Source: Ceratodon purpureus (taxonomy: Eukaryota; Streptophyta; Bryopsida; Pseudoditrichales; Ditrichaceae). From it: 64,000 nucleotides of DNA. The DNA lies in assembly GCA_014871385.1 (NCBI GenBank), contig CM026423.1:6176967-6240966 (forward strand), in the 5' to 3' direction. The position numbers and the translations under genes were made by a program. The notes below the pieces were generated by a model that saw only the letters and a program-made list of their open reading frames with translations, ran no database searches and was not told where the DNA came from. Of this stretch, positions 22,457 through 36,100 are shown in pieces (position 1 is the first letter of the stretch; each line of letters starts with the position of its first letter).

Positions 22457-24777
22457 CACAATTACATTTCAATGGTATCAATTCTCAAAGCTCCTGCTTG
22501 ATGACACACACTCTACTTCAATCTTGTGAAAGACCTCTGGAGGCAGAGTTTTCTAAAGACAAGGCAGGGAGAATATTTTCAGTTCAAAGGCCAGTGAACA
22601 TTAATGGTACTTGAACCTTGAAACAAATAATCATTGTGGCACTGGGAGGTGAGAGTCTAGCCTTTTGTATTAGAAGAAACCATGTTGGTGCCCAATCTGA
22701 GCTTGCTTCCTGGACATTATTTTCCCTGAAAATTTGATGAGTCAGTGGGCTTTAATTTAATTAATTGATTGGAACAGAAACTAGGATTTGGAGCTGAACC
22801 TCCAAGCTTTGTAATGGAAACTTCATTTGAGTAGTCAAGCACTTGTTGTAAGATCATGTTTGTAATTCCTATCTGCACCAGGTGTAGCCTGCTGAGGAGG
22901 GTGGGTACATTTGATCAAAGAGTTATATAGAATTTGCAACTATCGACTTTCTTTTGTTATAAAAAAATTAACTTTCTTTATTGAGGTAAAAATATGTTTT
23001 GCAACTGATCAATTTTTCCACTTGATTTTTTCATTTTTATTGATTTATTTATTACATGTTTGTGTCATTCTTGGCAAACAAAATATCTTTAGGGTTGTAC
23101 TATCAAATGCTTTAGTAAGATTATATACTATACTATTAGCTTTCTTTACTATGAGTTCTATTATTTAGAGTGAAATAAATTATTACAACATTCTTCAATT
23201 GAAAAAAATCCACAAATTTTTAACTATATTATGATCTATTTTATTTTCTAGCTTTAATTCAAACACCCCCTTATAAATTATAAATAATCATATGATATTA
23301 AAATCCATATAATTTTAAAATCTAGGCATATTAAGTAAAGTGATTTTCTAAATACTCCTTGAAATTGATTCAATAAACAATGACGTTTTGTCTTCCTACA
23401 ATTGCATTTCATTTCTAATTATTGACAAATTTGGTCATGAAAAAATGATAAAAGATGATATAAATACAATAATTCAAAGGTGTCAAAGAACCGATTTGAC
23501 ACCTTCTATTATTCATCTAAAAACGATTGCAATAAATTTTTAAATATTTTTAATTTTTAATTTGCTATAGATTGTTTTAAGGTTTATTGGCATAGTTTAT
23601 AAATATAGATACAACATTCAATGAATGCATAAATAATGTTTAGATAGAAGTTGAAAAATTTGTATATATATATATATATTCTAGATATACACAAATTTCT
23701 ACATTTTTCTATACTTAGTCTTTTAGCAAGTGGATTTGTAAAATTATTGATTTCAGTAAATTATGTGATAGTTTATCATTCACTACAAATCATTGAAGCT
23801 TACCGTGCCAATATACCATCATTTTTATAGCGCCTTAAAAATCCATATAGTAAAACTTATACATTCACTCTATCAAAGTACATTTGGATTTTAAAAAACA
23901 ATAATTTTTAATAAAAAGAAAAAGATATCTTGATACTTGTTTTCTCCTCCTATCTTTCCATGTCTTGGACGTTAAATCAAGAATTTTCTAAATTTCAATT
24001 ATTCTTTGAAATAATTAAATATGGTCAAAATGGCCCAAATAATTAGACATAAATAATTTTAAAAATCCTATATTCATAAACAATAAAATAATTAACGTTT
24101 TTTCTATTCTTTTGTTCGCTATTTTATCAAAGGACAGATATCATAAGGCAAGTTCATACAAAAATAAGCACCATTGGATAGTTAAAAGGTATATTATCAT
24201 TTACTTTCTTTTCTAAAGAACAATGAAATCAACATCTATATAATAACAAATATTTACAATCATGAAAAATTAGTATTATTGCTTCACTTATCATTATTCT
24301 ATGTAAGTTTAAGTTTTTTATATAAAAAATGTAAATACAAATCTTTTGCTAACCATTCAAGTTAAATTACATATTTCACCCAACGTGCTAAGTTAAATGT
24401 GATCATTATATTTACAAATTGTTCATTGTTAAGAGATAAAGATTGATTTACTCAATGTTAATTAAAAACGTATATAATCATTTTACTTCTAATTACTTTC
24501 AATATAAATTTTCAAATTTTCACAAGTTATTAGGAGATTTTGATATAAAATCACTTTGAACATTGAAAATTTTGGAAATAAAAAAACTATAATTGGTACT
24601 TACATTCCATTTCATTATAATGTATCTTGAGTAGTGTTAATAACCTTGATTTTTATCTTCACACTACTTGAAAATTATATTCTAACTCTCAATTGCTTTA
24701 CTTAGAACTATTTAGAGTTTTAGAATCAAATCTAAACAATATATAATTGTTTGTAATTTTTTATAGAAATAATTTAG
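22457..24777. other. AT-rich spacer
   Basis: The 3' UTR of the amidotransferase probably lies at 22457 to about 22900. Beyond that the DNA is extremely AT-rich, with a TA microsatellite near 23665-23678. No gene or element seen. Confidence 0.5.
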
Positions 24778-25233
24778 ATGGAGGTCTTTCAAGCAAGTCG
24801 AGATCGAGCTACATTTCAATATCGTCCTGAATATAATGATGAATATCAACAATGGAAGCGAATTCCAGCGATATTTTGTACTCCTAAAAGAAACATTGAA
24901 TTTTCTAAAGACAAATTCATTGATACTACTATGTATACCACACACTTTGCGGATTTATCTAAAGCTCGAGAACCGGGGACAAAATTTGTGCCTAAACATC
25001 ATTTCCAAACGTATGACATAGCAGCAACAGATCCAAAATTGAGAGCTTTGATTAAAGATGATTCTTATCATAGATGGGGTGAAAATGAGGCAGGTCGTTC
25101 TCCCAAAGCTCATTGGGTTTGGAGAAACCTACGACGAGAAACTTTTGGAGGTCATACACGTTTGTACAAAGGACCCGCTGTAAAGCCTCACCCCCCAAAT
25201 TGGAAAGATAGGTTTGTTCGTGAACGTCGATGA
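24778..25233 (+). CDS. Single-exon 151-aa orphan ORF, conserved-looking
   Basis: An intact ATG-to-TGA frame sits in the middle of a multi-kilobase AT-rich desert, yet its codons are visibly GC-richer than the flanks. The protein is basic and rich in Tyr, Trp, His, Arg and Phe, with blocks QWKRIPAIFCTPKRN, SYHRWGENEAGRSPKAHW, WRNLRRETFGGHTRLYKGP and KPHPPNWKDRFVRER. It has no signal peptide, membrane segment or coiled coil. The aromatic and basic, motif-rich, low-hydrophobic composition resembles small axonemal or microtubule-associated proteins, which would fit a plant with swimming sperm, but that is only a guess. I do not recognise the family. No intron is needed. Confidence 0.75.
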   Translation: MEVFQASRDRATFQYRPEYNDEYQQWKRIPAIFCTPKRNIEFSKDKFIDTTMYTTHFADLSKAREPGTKFVPKHHFQTYDIAATDPKLRALIKDDSYHRWGENEAGRSPKAHWVWRNLRRETFGGHTRLYKGPAVKPHPPNWKDRFVRERR

Positions 25234-27284
25234 CAAAAACCAAATTTCAAATAAGTGAGAAAGTCAAATGATTATAAATTATTGACTATAAAATAACAAA
25301 ATATTAAGATAAAAAATAAATGGTCTCGCCAAAATATTGCAATTTAATTGTCAATGTATAAGATTACATGTACAAAATTTTGATTTCTTAAAAATACATG
25401 TAATTCAAAACTAAGGTTTATTTAAACAGAATATTTTAAAGGTTTTTAAAATAAAAGAAGACGTATTGATACCATAGTTGTATATGATTTATAAGTTACT
25501 TTGAACCACCAAATGAAGAAGAGAAATGCCAAATTTAGTCTTAGAGAGTAATATTCTATTTTATATTCTTACATCCATCATAAAAAATATAAAATTTGTT
25601 ATATTGGGATTCTTTGCAGTCTCATATTTATCCTCAATTCAAGGATAAACCATTTTTTTTTACTTTTATAAATAGGTACTAATGCTTGTTTCTAGAATTT
25701 TATTATAGAATCACTACTTGAGTATTATTTATTTTTTGTTTCCATCATTGTATTTATTATGTCCCAAAATCAGTGAAAAGTCTCAATATCACAAATATGG
25801 TGTTTAAATTGAAATAGGAGTGAAGTGTCAATTAAAAAATTTGTTAGTATTATCTTTAATAATTTATGATCTACATCTTTTTACATCAATATCCAAATAG
25901 CTTTCATGCCAACATTTTAGCAACTCTTTTAAAAATACATCAATATAGTAGATATAGATCAAAAGCACTTTATTCTCTGAACTTGGCTTCACATAAAAAC
26001 CTTATAGATGAAACTATCAATATATATAAATTATTATTTTGGCACAAATTAGTTTTTAATTAATTTTCATCTTATCATTTAATAATAAAAAATATAAATT
26101 ATTTAATTACTTGGTCTATGCAATATTCCTTTTTACATAATTGACTCTATATTTACTATTGTTGCAATATGGCATGTTCACTATTTAGCACAACAATATT
26201 TGTTAAAAGAGAAAGGTTTGCCTTTCAAATTTTATTTTTATTTTTATTTTATTATTATTATTAATATTTTAAGCTAACATCACTAAAAATGACTTCAAAT
26301 GTCTTAGAAGTAAAAAAAAAAATTCCCAAAATAACTTATCTTCTTACAAATTTTTTTCTTTCAATTTTTTCCAATTTATGTTTTCTATTTTAATTTTTTT
26401 TTTTAAATTAACATGCTATAGTGCCATAGAAGTTGTTCATCTCTTCTATTTAGAAAATGGCATATAAGTATAAAAATTCAAGGTGACACTCAATGAATTC
26501 TAGGCATGATGTTGTCGTAGTAATTGAAAATTAAATGCTAATAATTGAGTTACAATGTGGTAATCTCACCAAATCAATTTTTGATTGTTTAACAAGAGGT
26601 TTTGTACCTCTCATCCATAAGTGATTTGTTCTGATATTGTTTACAAAGTCGTGAAACATGCTGATACAACAACTCTTACAAAAAATACAAATCTCAAGGA
26701 AAAAATAAATTCGCTTTATAGATTTTTTCTTGATACTTATTTGCCATTGCATTTTTGCATATGGTGGTATTGTTTCAATATTTTTGAATATTAAATTTTT
26801 AATAATATTTTATCAATTCATTTTATAATTCCGCTTGCCATTGTCTTCAACACCTATGTTTTATGGTTGAAGAATACATGATCTTATCTTACAACACCTC
26901 TAAACAATCTTTTATATACATTTTAATGGAGGATATAGAATTTTCACCTTATGATAAGAACTCTATTGACACTCTTTAAAAAATAAATCTTTTGGAATGA
27001 ATGATGAAACATTGGTTTAGGCCCTTTTTTACTACACGTGCAAAGAAAAACAAGTGATTTGTTTTTTCATGCATCAATTGGAATGATATTAAAAATAAAA
27101 TAAATTTAGGCTCAAATTAAAGATGAAAAAATCTCCATGGTGAGTAAAAACATCCATCCATAAACAAAATGAAGGCCAATATAATATATCATCCATCCAT
27201 CCATATAATCATCTGTATACACCACTTTCTTTATACAACAAGATCAAAGTATTTTGGATTTTCCACTAATTGGATATATACATG
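25234..27284. other. AT-rich spacer
   Basis: Extremely AT-rich with homopolymer runs and CATC/CCATCC microsatellite-like stretches near 27150-27210. Nothing coding is supported. Confidence 0.5.
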
Positions 27285-28155
27285 CTTAACCCCTAAAGTT
27301 CTAAGGGTATTTTTCATCAAAACTGCCTGAAAACAGCCCCTCTTCAAATCAAGGTAGATTTTGCTAAGTTGGGGTCTTAATTAGTACACCTAACCGTAAG
27401 ATCTTGTAGTTAACTTCTATGTCTACATGTTGACCAAATTTTACACACTCATTCTTCACCAATTGCAAAACCATAACGTTCAAAGTTGAAAATCAAGTTC
27501 TTTTTCCATGCGCAAAAAGGGAACAACAAAGTTTTGAAGGCCCAAAAAACCATTTTTTTGCATTATGGATTTTGGAGGTTTTGATGCACACAAAAGAAGA
27601 CTGAGTTAGCTAATTTTACTAAAAAAATCATATTCAAAAAAGTTGTAGAAGGTTGCCAAAAAAATCATTTTCCGCTAGGGGGTATACTGAAATTCACAAA
27701 TAAAGGCCGTTTTTTGACAATAAAATTAGCATATGAAAAAAATTTGGATTAAAAATCTTAACGGTGGGAACGTGCTCTACTGCCTTCTCTATACATAGAA
27801 ATTTTTGTTTTTGAAAAATATCAAAATCACAATTTTTGGTGGAATTTCAAAGTTTCGTCTTTGGGCAGATTTTGGTAATTTTGGGCAAATTTTGGGCAGT
27901 TGGGGCAGAATCTGCTGCATTCACTGTCATTCTCATTGGCTAACTGAATGCCCGTGGAGGAGCTTTTGCGGTTCAGAGGTGAATAAATTTTCACTCCGAC
28001 ATCGGAATTGAGAATAAAAAATACCGACATGAAGCTCTCACCGAGGCCTACTTTCATTTAAATTTTCATAAAATCTGAGTCCAAATTGCATTCGCAGGTA
28101 CATGCCCAAACTCCAGAAAAGCCCCATTTTGCCAAATTGTCCTTTAGGGGTTAAG
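27285..28155. mobile_element. 871-bp MITE with CTTAACCCCTAAAG ends
   Basis: The left end reads CTTAACCCCTAAAGTTCTAA and the right end on the minus strand reads CTTAACCCCTAAAGGACAAT, so the terminal inverted repeat is 14 bp. The interior holds short repeated TTTTGGGCA motifs around 27858-27905. A diverged inverted copy lies at 42157-43047 and the end of a third copy at the right edge of the window, which confirms it as a repeat family. No coding capacity, so it would depend on a transposase elsewhere. Confidence 0.85.
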
Positions 28156-28376
28156 TCTTAGAGACATACAAGTGTCTCAAATTAAAAACCTGCTTCAAAA
28201 TGTTGTTTACACATGCTTAATGTAAATTAACATAGTGAATCTCCAGTATATACTACAAAAAATTTATCCAACCATTCATCCATTCAACCATCTATTTAAA
28301 TAAAATTCTAAAAGAAGTGAAAGAATAAACTTCTCTTTCTCTCTTCACTTCTCTACTCTACTTCACTTCTGTGCTT

Positions 28377-28785
28377 AGAGCATCATCAGTGGATCCATAA
28401 GCCCTTAAACCTCCATCCGGCTTCATCCGGATTAGAGGCTTAAGGGTCCTCTAAGCTCCTAGTGGTGACCTCTAAACACCTTTGTCATCCAAGCCGCGAC
28501 CTCTAAAGGGCAAAAGATCTCTAAATTTCAGCCCTTTAAATGCCATCCTTAAATCGCCAGAAATAGAAAATTTCCAGCTTTCATCTTTCTATCTTATTTC
28601 CACTACACTTGGGTTTGGATTTCTTTCGCAACTTGTTAAAGAGTTTCACAACAACCAAGTCAAGAAATTGTTTACAAGTCACCTTTAAGGGTGGACCAAA
28701 ATTCCACTCAACGTGTAATTGTGATGTGACTGTCCGTCAAAGATCCTTTAAGGGTTTACAGTAAGGGGACTACTAGGGATGCTCT
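28377..28785. mobile_element. MITE with AGAGCATC ends
   Basis: The left end reads AGAGCATCATCAGTGGATCC. The right end on the minus strand reads AGAGCATCCCTAGTAGTCCC. The unit is 409 bp. The left part contains an inner inverted pair around CATCCGGCTTCATCCGG and AGAGGCTTAAGGG. Non-coding; the terminus is shared with 16896-17160. Confidence 0.7.
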
Positions 28786-30160
28786 TACTCCACCAAATAA
28801 ACTTAATTCCTCTCCACCAATCACATCACCATTTCTACATCATCTCTCTACTCCATTCAGTTCCATATCATCCAACCAATCTTTGTTTTGGTTATAATAC
28901 CTTTCTAAATTGCAGAAACACATTGTTAAAGACATATCCTCAAAATAGCCAAAGTCTAAATTACACTCTACTAAACCATATGTCAAAGTATATAAAATAG
29001 AGATTTTTTGTTGCCAAAGTAAATAAAATCGAAAGTCATTCTATTTAGGCCCAATTTATAGGCTGGAGGGTGAGCTGGATTGAACATCTATTCAGCCTCC
29101 AATCTGGCTCTGAGTTCGGGCCTAAGCTGGGATTTTGGGCCATATGAAATTTTGTCCCAATTGCATCACTAAGGCTCAAACATTTTGGCACCAAAACAGT
29201 GCCACACATGATAAATTGATGTTCCGGTCAAGACCTTGTATAAAGCTGTCAGACTCCATTTGAAAAAACCAAACAATACTATTAAAATCGACCCTTCTAA
29301 AACCACCTCCCATCCCATCACTCCCATCCCATCACCCACATGTAGATCTCTCCAGAACCGCAACTTGGCTGAATTAGCCTTATCAGAACACTCAATTCAA
29401 ACTGACCATTCAGAACAGTCAAAAAGGCTGAAAAGCTGTATGGTTTTGGATCGGATCATGAGTGAAATTAATTAGCAGCTAGGTGTGGTTTTGGGAAGGT
29501 CTACTTATCAGTTTTGGGTTGTGAAGTACTTTTGTGTTTAAAAATTTGTATCTATTTCATTATTGGGAAGAAAATTCTGAGAAAATTTGCATTTTGTTAG
29601 AAAACAACTTCCCTACATGGAAAAAATACACCCCAAAAATAACCCTGCAAAAATAAGCTCAGAATCCTTAAGTTGTTGGTTTTAGGAGGGTCGACCTTAG
29701 TTGAAATTTGAAGAGTTTGGGCCGGCCCTCAATCCCTTACTACTCAACGACCAAAACCAAAAGTCATGATCATAAGCTTTTCCCCCGCATACGTTTACTT
29801 TCTGTTCCTACTTTTTGGAGTTTCCCAAACGGGGGCAACAGCGAGAGCGAGAGAGAGTCGAGAGAGAGAGATGGCGAGGAAGCGAGTTGCAGGATTAGGT
29901 CGGGCTATGGAGCCATCGCGGGACGACCACACCACGACGATGACGATGGCGCAAGGGGCGTGACAGCGGCGAGCGATGGCGGGGGAGGACCAGGAGCCGG
30001 AGCAGGAGCAGGGGGATCGGGTGGGAGGGGAGGGGATGGGGATGGCGGAGGGGTGGAGGAAGAGGAGAGGGGGCAGGTGGATCCGATGAGGAGGCATGGC
30101 AGGGGAGTAGGAGCGTAGGGCGGGGGTTTGCAGGAGGAGCTGCTGCTGCTGCGGCGGGAG
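28786..30160. other. Spacer and 5' region of the At3g12590-like gene
   Basis: AT-rich to about 29700, then GA- and G-rich low complexity (29840-30120) typical of a plant leader. A GGCCCAA/TTGGGCC inverted pair occurs near 29048 and 29140. Frames seen in 29708-30118 are compositional and do not lead in phase into the first conserved exon. Confidence 0.5.
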
Positions 30161-33100
30161 ATGTCGTTGACGGAGCAGGAGGCGACGCTGCGGCGGGAGA
30201 GGTCCATGAGTGGCCGGGCGAGTGTGCTGGCGGAGAGTGCCAGCATTGGCGCGGGATCTAGTCGACGCCGGGATGGGCTGGGGCTCGGAGGGGGAGGCGG
30301 GCGCGTGCCGGGGGGGAGCCAGCGGCCGCGCCAGCAGGCGAAGAAGCATCCGGAGCCGCTGCGGCGGGCTGTGGCGGATTGTCTGTCGTCGTCACACCAT
30401 GTGTTTCCGACCGAAGCTCTGCGCACTGTGCAGGTGCGGTTTTTGATTGTGGAGTGTCTTTGGTCGGGGATGTGATCTTTTGTGCTTAGTCGAATAGTCG
30501 GCAGCAGTTTGGACTAATTGCGTTTTCGCTGCATTAGTTCGTTCTGATTCAATCCATGGTTGCCTTGGAGTGAAGCAGCATAATTTTTGAAATGGTTGGG
30601 GAGAAGGATACGACATTACATATTGATGTCTTTGTGAATTTCTTCGAACTACTTACTAGATTTGGGGACGGGAAAGGGTTGAGGGATTCTGAGGCGAGGG
30701 CTAGGTCAGAGCTTCGATCTGAAGTGCGACTTGCATAATTGGAGAGCGAATGAATCTATTGGATGTTCTCGTTTTACCTTTGGGTCCTCAAGAAGTATCA
30801 CGATGGGACCTGAAATAAAAATGTGGCTCTCTTATGGTTGATGAATTATTAAGCAATGATGGAGGCCCGACTCGTTACTAAGTAGACAGTCTACAGTCCA
30901 TAGATTCCCATGTACTCCGTAATTTCAGGTGTGTTGTTCGTGCCAATATGGGTGTCTTTGTCAGAACTATGTTTTGTCTTATCAAAGAGGTCCATGGGAT
31001 ACTGAGTGATGGACAAACTCGTTGTTGGGGAAGAATCTGTCAAGGTTCTGTATGTAGACTTAGAGGATGTTGACCGCTGCTGTAAGTCTCTAAAACGATC
31101 TTGTAAATTCGATGTTGCAGGACTATCTTGCAAATTCGATGACGGTAGACTCAGCTTACAGCGTGCTGATTGACCATGCTCTTGCTGAGAGAGGTCGCAG
31201 GTTTGTTTGATTCCTAAGAATTGAATTTCTTGCATACGAGGCTTGGTTTGAGAAAGATAGCACCTGGCATATTGAATCTATAATATACTTACTGATATTA
31301 ACTAATTCCCGACTATGATAATGTGCTGTCTCCACAGCCCGCCAGTCATTACCAAGTGTGTTTCGCTTCTCAAGAAGTACCTTTTTAGGTACGCTTGCAA
31401 ACCCAAGCATTCACGTTCACTACGTCCCAATTCCAAATGCCCTTTTTTGAGATGAATTTGTGTATATGCTTAAGTCTGGAAAATTTAATAAGCCTATTAT
31501 TCTCGTACTCATAAATCTCGTGATTTGTGTAGTGCCGCTGGGGAAAATTCCATGAATTAGGGTTTTGTCCCTATTTGTTGTCGTCCTATTAGCTGTTCCT
31601 TATTGTGATAACAATGAATGTAACTCACAGGTAGTGGGTATAGTGAATGGAAATGACGAGATGCCGATGAAGGTGTGGCCGCAATGGCGCGTGAAAGATT
31701 GTGTTGCCACGGAACATGAGTTCTTCGTATAAAAATATGAGTAGGCCTGACACACTGCCTGATGCTACCAGATATTTCCCGCGAGCTTCCACTCTTCGGC
31801 AGATTGATGCGTTTTGTGTGGGCATTATTGCTGAATGCAACGCCATCACAGAACCTGCCAGTAAGAAATCTTCCCCTTGGGCGCAACCTGTCAGTGACAT
31901 CCGCGTTAGTGGCATTTCACCGGGTATTACAACCTCCTCGTTTGCCTCAGCTGCTCTGGTGAAATCACTGAACTTTGTCCGTGCCCTGGTTTTGCGACAT
32001 TTGCCAAACCAGGGTTATGGTGGGGTTGGTTCTCCTAGCCTCTCTAAACCCCTGACACCGGCAACTACGGGCTCCCCAAGACCTGGGGGTCTTAAAAGGG
32101 GAATGGCAGAGGATCGTGATGGATCCAAAACGACAGCAAGCGGCATGGAAGGCCTTGAGGTAGTTGAGGACGAGGATGCACAATATTACATTGCTGTGGA
32201 TGTGCTGAGGTGGCGGTGGGCAGGGAGTTCAGGCCAGCTTCCATGGGCGCCTTCTCCGGTCATGTTAGACAGGTAGTAATTATTCTATTTTCCGCTTTCA
32301 CGTTGAAACTCTAGTCAGTTTTCTGTACCGCTGCTGTTACAAATCTAGTGACCTTGTATGCTCTGGAAACACTCAATATTCATATGTGGAACTTCGTTGG
32401 AATGTGTTGTGGCAAGGCAGTGGGGGCATTGCAAGGCCTCATGTGGAGCGTTTGCCTCATCTCGGAGAGCAAGGAGCTGCTGCTCTTTTGCTCCGGGGGA
32501 TGGATCGCAAGGATTTGGGACCTGCCGTTAAGAAACAGGTCACACCTCGGGCCGATTGCTAGAAAATGAATATTCAGATTCCTGTTCTGCTAGTTTTATT
32601 TAGTAGAGGGTTCAGGATGCTGCGACACGTGATGAGGTTTTTATAATATCTGTCTGAGTTTTTATGATGGTAGCTAACTGTCTTCTACCATATTGAACAG
32701 GGTGACAAGGTGAAGAATACAAGTTTGGAAGGGGGTATTACAGAACAGTTGCTACGACCATCTGTTCTGACTTCTGTAACAGATCATGCTGCTGCTAAAT
32801 CTCATCTTCGAGCTATTGCCGCTGCGAAGAGGAAAAATCAACCATCCATGCGATGGTACGTTCACCTCTCTCTTACACGAGAGTAGCTTCTTGTTCGTGG
32901 TCTTCCGCTGAGAGTTTGTCTTGTTCTTATTGATTCAAATTCACAGAGTCAATAAAGTAAATGCCGCACCCTGCAGATGCCTGGTTTCCTTCAGAAATCG
33001 TACATAGGTGTTAGGATTCTGTGGATGCACCATAGTTTCTCTTTTATCTGTTTCCTACAATTGAGTTTTCTTCGAACATGGACGTATTTGTATTAAGGTG

Positions 33101-36100
33101 AATCCTTTATTTTGGAACATTTAGGGACGGAGAAGGTGCTGCTGGTACTGTGCGTAGAAGGGCACGGCCTTTGTTTCAGTATCGTTATTACAGGTATGAT
33201 CTTTTATAACGAAATTGCCAAGCACGTGTCAGTATCAATGGAATGCTTCGAGTGTTGGGTTCTGCATAATTGAATCGGTATCTCTTGTTCAATTTTTATT
33301 AATGAATTTTTTACCTGTTTCCTTAGACAGTGGACTACATTGATTTTAGTTTTTGTACTTATTCGGGGCCACTATTTGAATTGCGAACACAGTGAGCAGC
33401 AACCCTTAAAACTAAGTGAGGCCGAGATGGAGGAAGTCGTATCAGCTGTGTGTGCTGAGGCAATCACATCTGGTAGCACTGCTTCTACTCCGGCTCATGG
33501 TACCCAGACTGGCAAGGTGGCGGTGGAAGCTGCTGATGTAGCTGCAAGCGTTCTCATTAAGCTTCTTATCGATATGTAAGATTTTGAGCTCAATGTTGGT
33601 TATTGGAAACATTTTGATTTGCTGAAAAATCATCAGTATTGTCAGACAAGTCTGCTGGCTGAGTCTTACCAGAATTGTTTGCTTGAGTATTGCTCGAATT
33701 ATAGGTAATAGCAGAACGCGTGAACTGTGAAGTTTACTGTGATGAATTTTCAGGTACATGGCAGATTCTCGAGCTGCAGCCCCACTTACTTTGTCTTTGC
33801 TACAGGTATTGAACTTTCCTAATATCAAATTGAACAGATGTTTATCGTTAATATATTTTAGGTTCAAGAATGTTGTAGGTCCTTGTGTTGTTTGCACCAC
33901 AATTTGTGAAATGCCAAACCCGCCTCGGATTGTTTATGTTGTGAGTACCAAAGACGTCAATTGGACGGAAACAAATGTTTTCTGCATCTCTCTTTTTCTT
34001 ATTCAATAGGATGTCGCATCTGTTTACGTGACAGGGAATGCTGAGCTCGACACAATCAGCTGTCAGAGTTCGTGCCTTTGATTTGGTGCTCAACCTTGGC
34101 GTTCACGCTCACCTCTTGGAGCCAATGCAAAGTGAGGATCAATCTTGTGTTGAAGAACCGAGTCATCCATCTGCTTTGACGGGTGGTTCATTTTCATCAG
34201 TATTGTCAGAGAAGGAGTTAGCTGTTGGAGAGAAAGAGAGGACTTATCAAGAGAATGGAGGGTCGAAGGGAGTGGAAAAGCTGGATAAAGGAACTCCTGC
34301 AGCAGTTGGAGTTTTTGAAGCCTGGTTGCTGGATATTGTGTGTGAAATGCTTCTCTTTCTTGTCCAGGTATAAGTTTTCTTTCTGTACTCTCCTCTCTTA
34401 TCACCCAACTAACGCTGTGAACAAGGTTACGAGTCACGACTAAGTCATTTAAACCTGGGAGATACATCTCTGCTGCTTTTAGTGGATGCTTTCGTGTGAA
34501 TAACATGATAGGAGCTTGTCTTTAGAGGTTGCCAACGTACGATGTGAATGCAGTTTCTGGAGGGTTCTGCGGGTGTCCAATTTTAAATCTTATCACGTCT
34601 CAAGTGCGAACTATGCTTTTCTAGCAGGCTGACGAGACGGAGGAGGGAGTGTGGTCAGCTGCATTGAGCTGCCTCTTGTACCTGGTTTGTGACAATGGAC
34701 GCATCTGCAGGAGAAGACTGGATGGACTAGATATTAGGGTATGTTCTCTTGTACTATTCCTTTTCATTTTCATCAGCATCTTGAGCCTCGCCCATCTATG
34801 GCTGCCTTGCTTTTAAGTGACGAAAGGTACTTCATTTCGTTCATTAGACAAGAAAGTCAACGATGGGCATTTATTCCTAATCTAGTGTGAATAATGAAGG
34901 TACTTCTGACCAATTGAAAATAATTACCCCATTGTCTTCTTAGTTTGAAGTACACTAACTGCAGAATGGTCAGGGAGAGTAGATGCGCGATGTTCCTTCC
35001 TGTATAGTGTGGAAGCATTTGTAACCATTTTTTGTGAATCATTATTCAAGAGCTCAGTGCTTGAGATTGTGCCTACTGGTGGCAAGTAGCTGGCAGACAA
35101 TGAAAAGGATATCATGTTTCGTGACGCTTTTGTACGAACCATACTAAGAGTCTATGGCACAGGTAATAAGCTCACTGTTGGAGATAAGCTGGATGCACGC
35201 CTGGGCTGATGAAGTACACTGCCGCCTCATACGCATGGCATGCAATCTTTTATATCGCCAGCCTGTAGTGGCAGCAGGAGAAGTTTCTGGCAATCTATCT
35301 ATTGATATGGACCAACTGTCTCTTATGGGCGGGGTTGAGATCATCTGCAACGAGGTAATTCTTTGACCAAGATAGATGAATAATCACAACATCCTTGACT
35401 GAGTAAGTAGTATCGCAGGCTCTTGAAGAGCACTTGTGTTGTGCTCTGAAATGTATATCGTGCTAGAATTTACGACATTTGTATTTTGAGATCTGGTCTT
35501 TAATTGTGTGTGAATAATCATCAGAAAGTCGATGGTTACAGAAGTTATAAACTCATACTTTCAAACCACGTCTTCGCATTTGTTAGATCTGGTCTACTCG
35601 TTCATATGGTAGCAGGAATAGTGCTTTTGTGTAATCGAGTGCTATTCATTGAGAGAGTGGGTACTTTTCTTCCTGCTTGTGCAGTATGCTAGGGCCAAAA
35701 CTGCAGAAACAAAGCAAAATCTGTTTGCAGTACTTCTAGATTTTGTTCTTCATGATCTACTGCAAGCCGCAGTTATCAGTGAAAAACAACCCCCAAGTAT
35801 GGAAGAAATCCAAGCTGTTGTATCGGCATTGTGCTTAGCAGATGCCCCCGAATCCTTCGCTCTAGCATTTAAGCAGGGCTTGCAAGGTGTTGGTGAAAGT
35901 ATTGCCAAGTCCGTAGTTACTGCCATGGCTCGGGATGTGACCAATGGACGTCTGAATGCTCAGGTACATTTGACTTACTTTATACAACAGTATGAGCCTT
36001 CTGTTCAACATAATGTTGTGGTTGTTTTGTACTTTGCAGTTAGGTCCTGAGTAATTGCATGAAAATAACTGTTCTGGAAGAGTTGACGTCGAGCCTATTT

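Noticed and set aside
29708..30426. Gly/Arg- or Pro/Ser-rich frames on both strands upstream of the At3g12590-like gene
   Set aside because: GA/G-rich leader sequence. They do not enter the conserved first exon in phase, and the minus-strand frame mirrors it.
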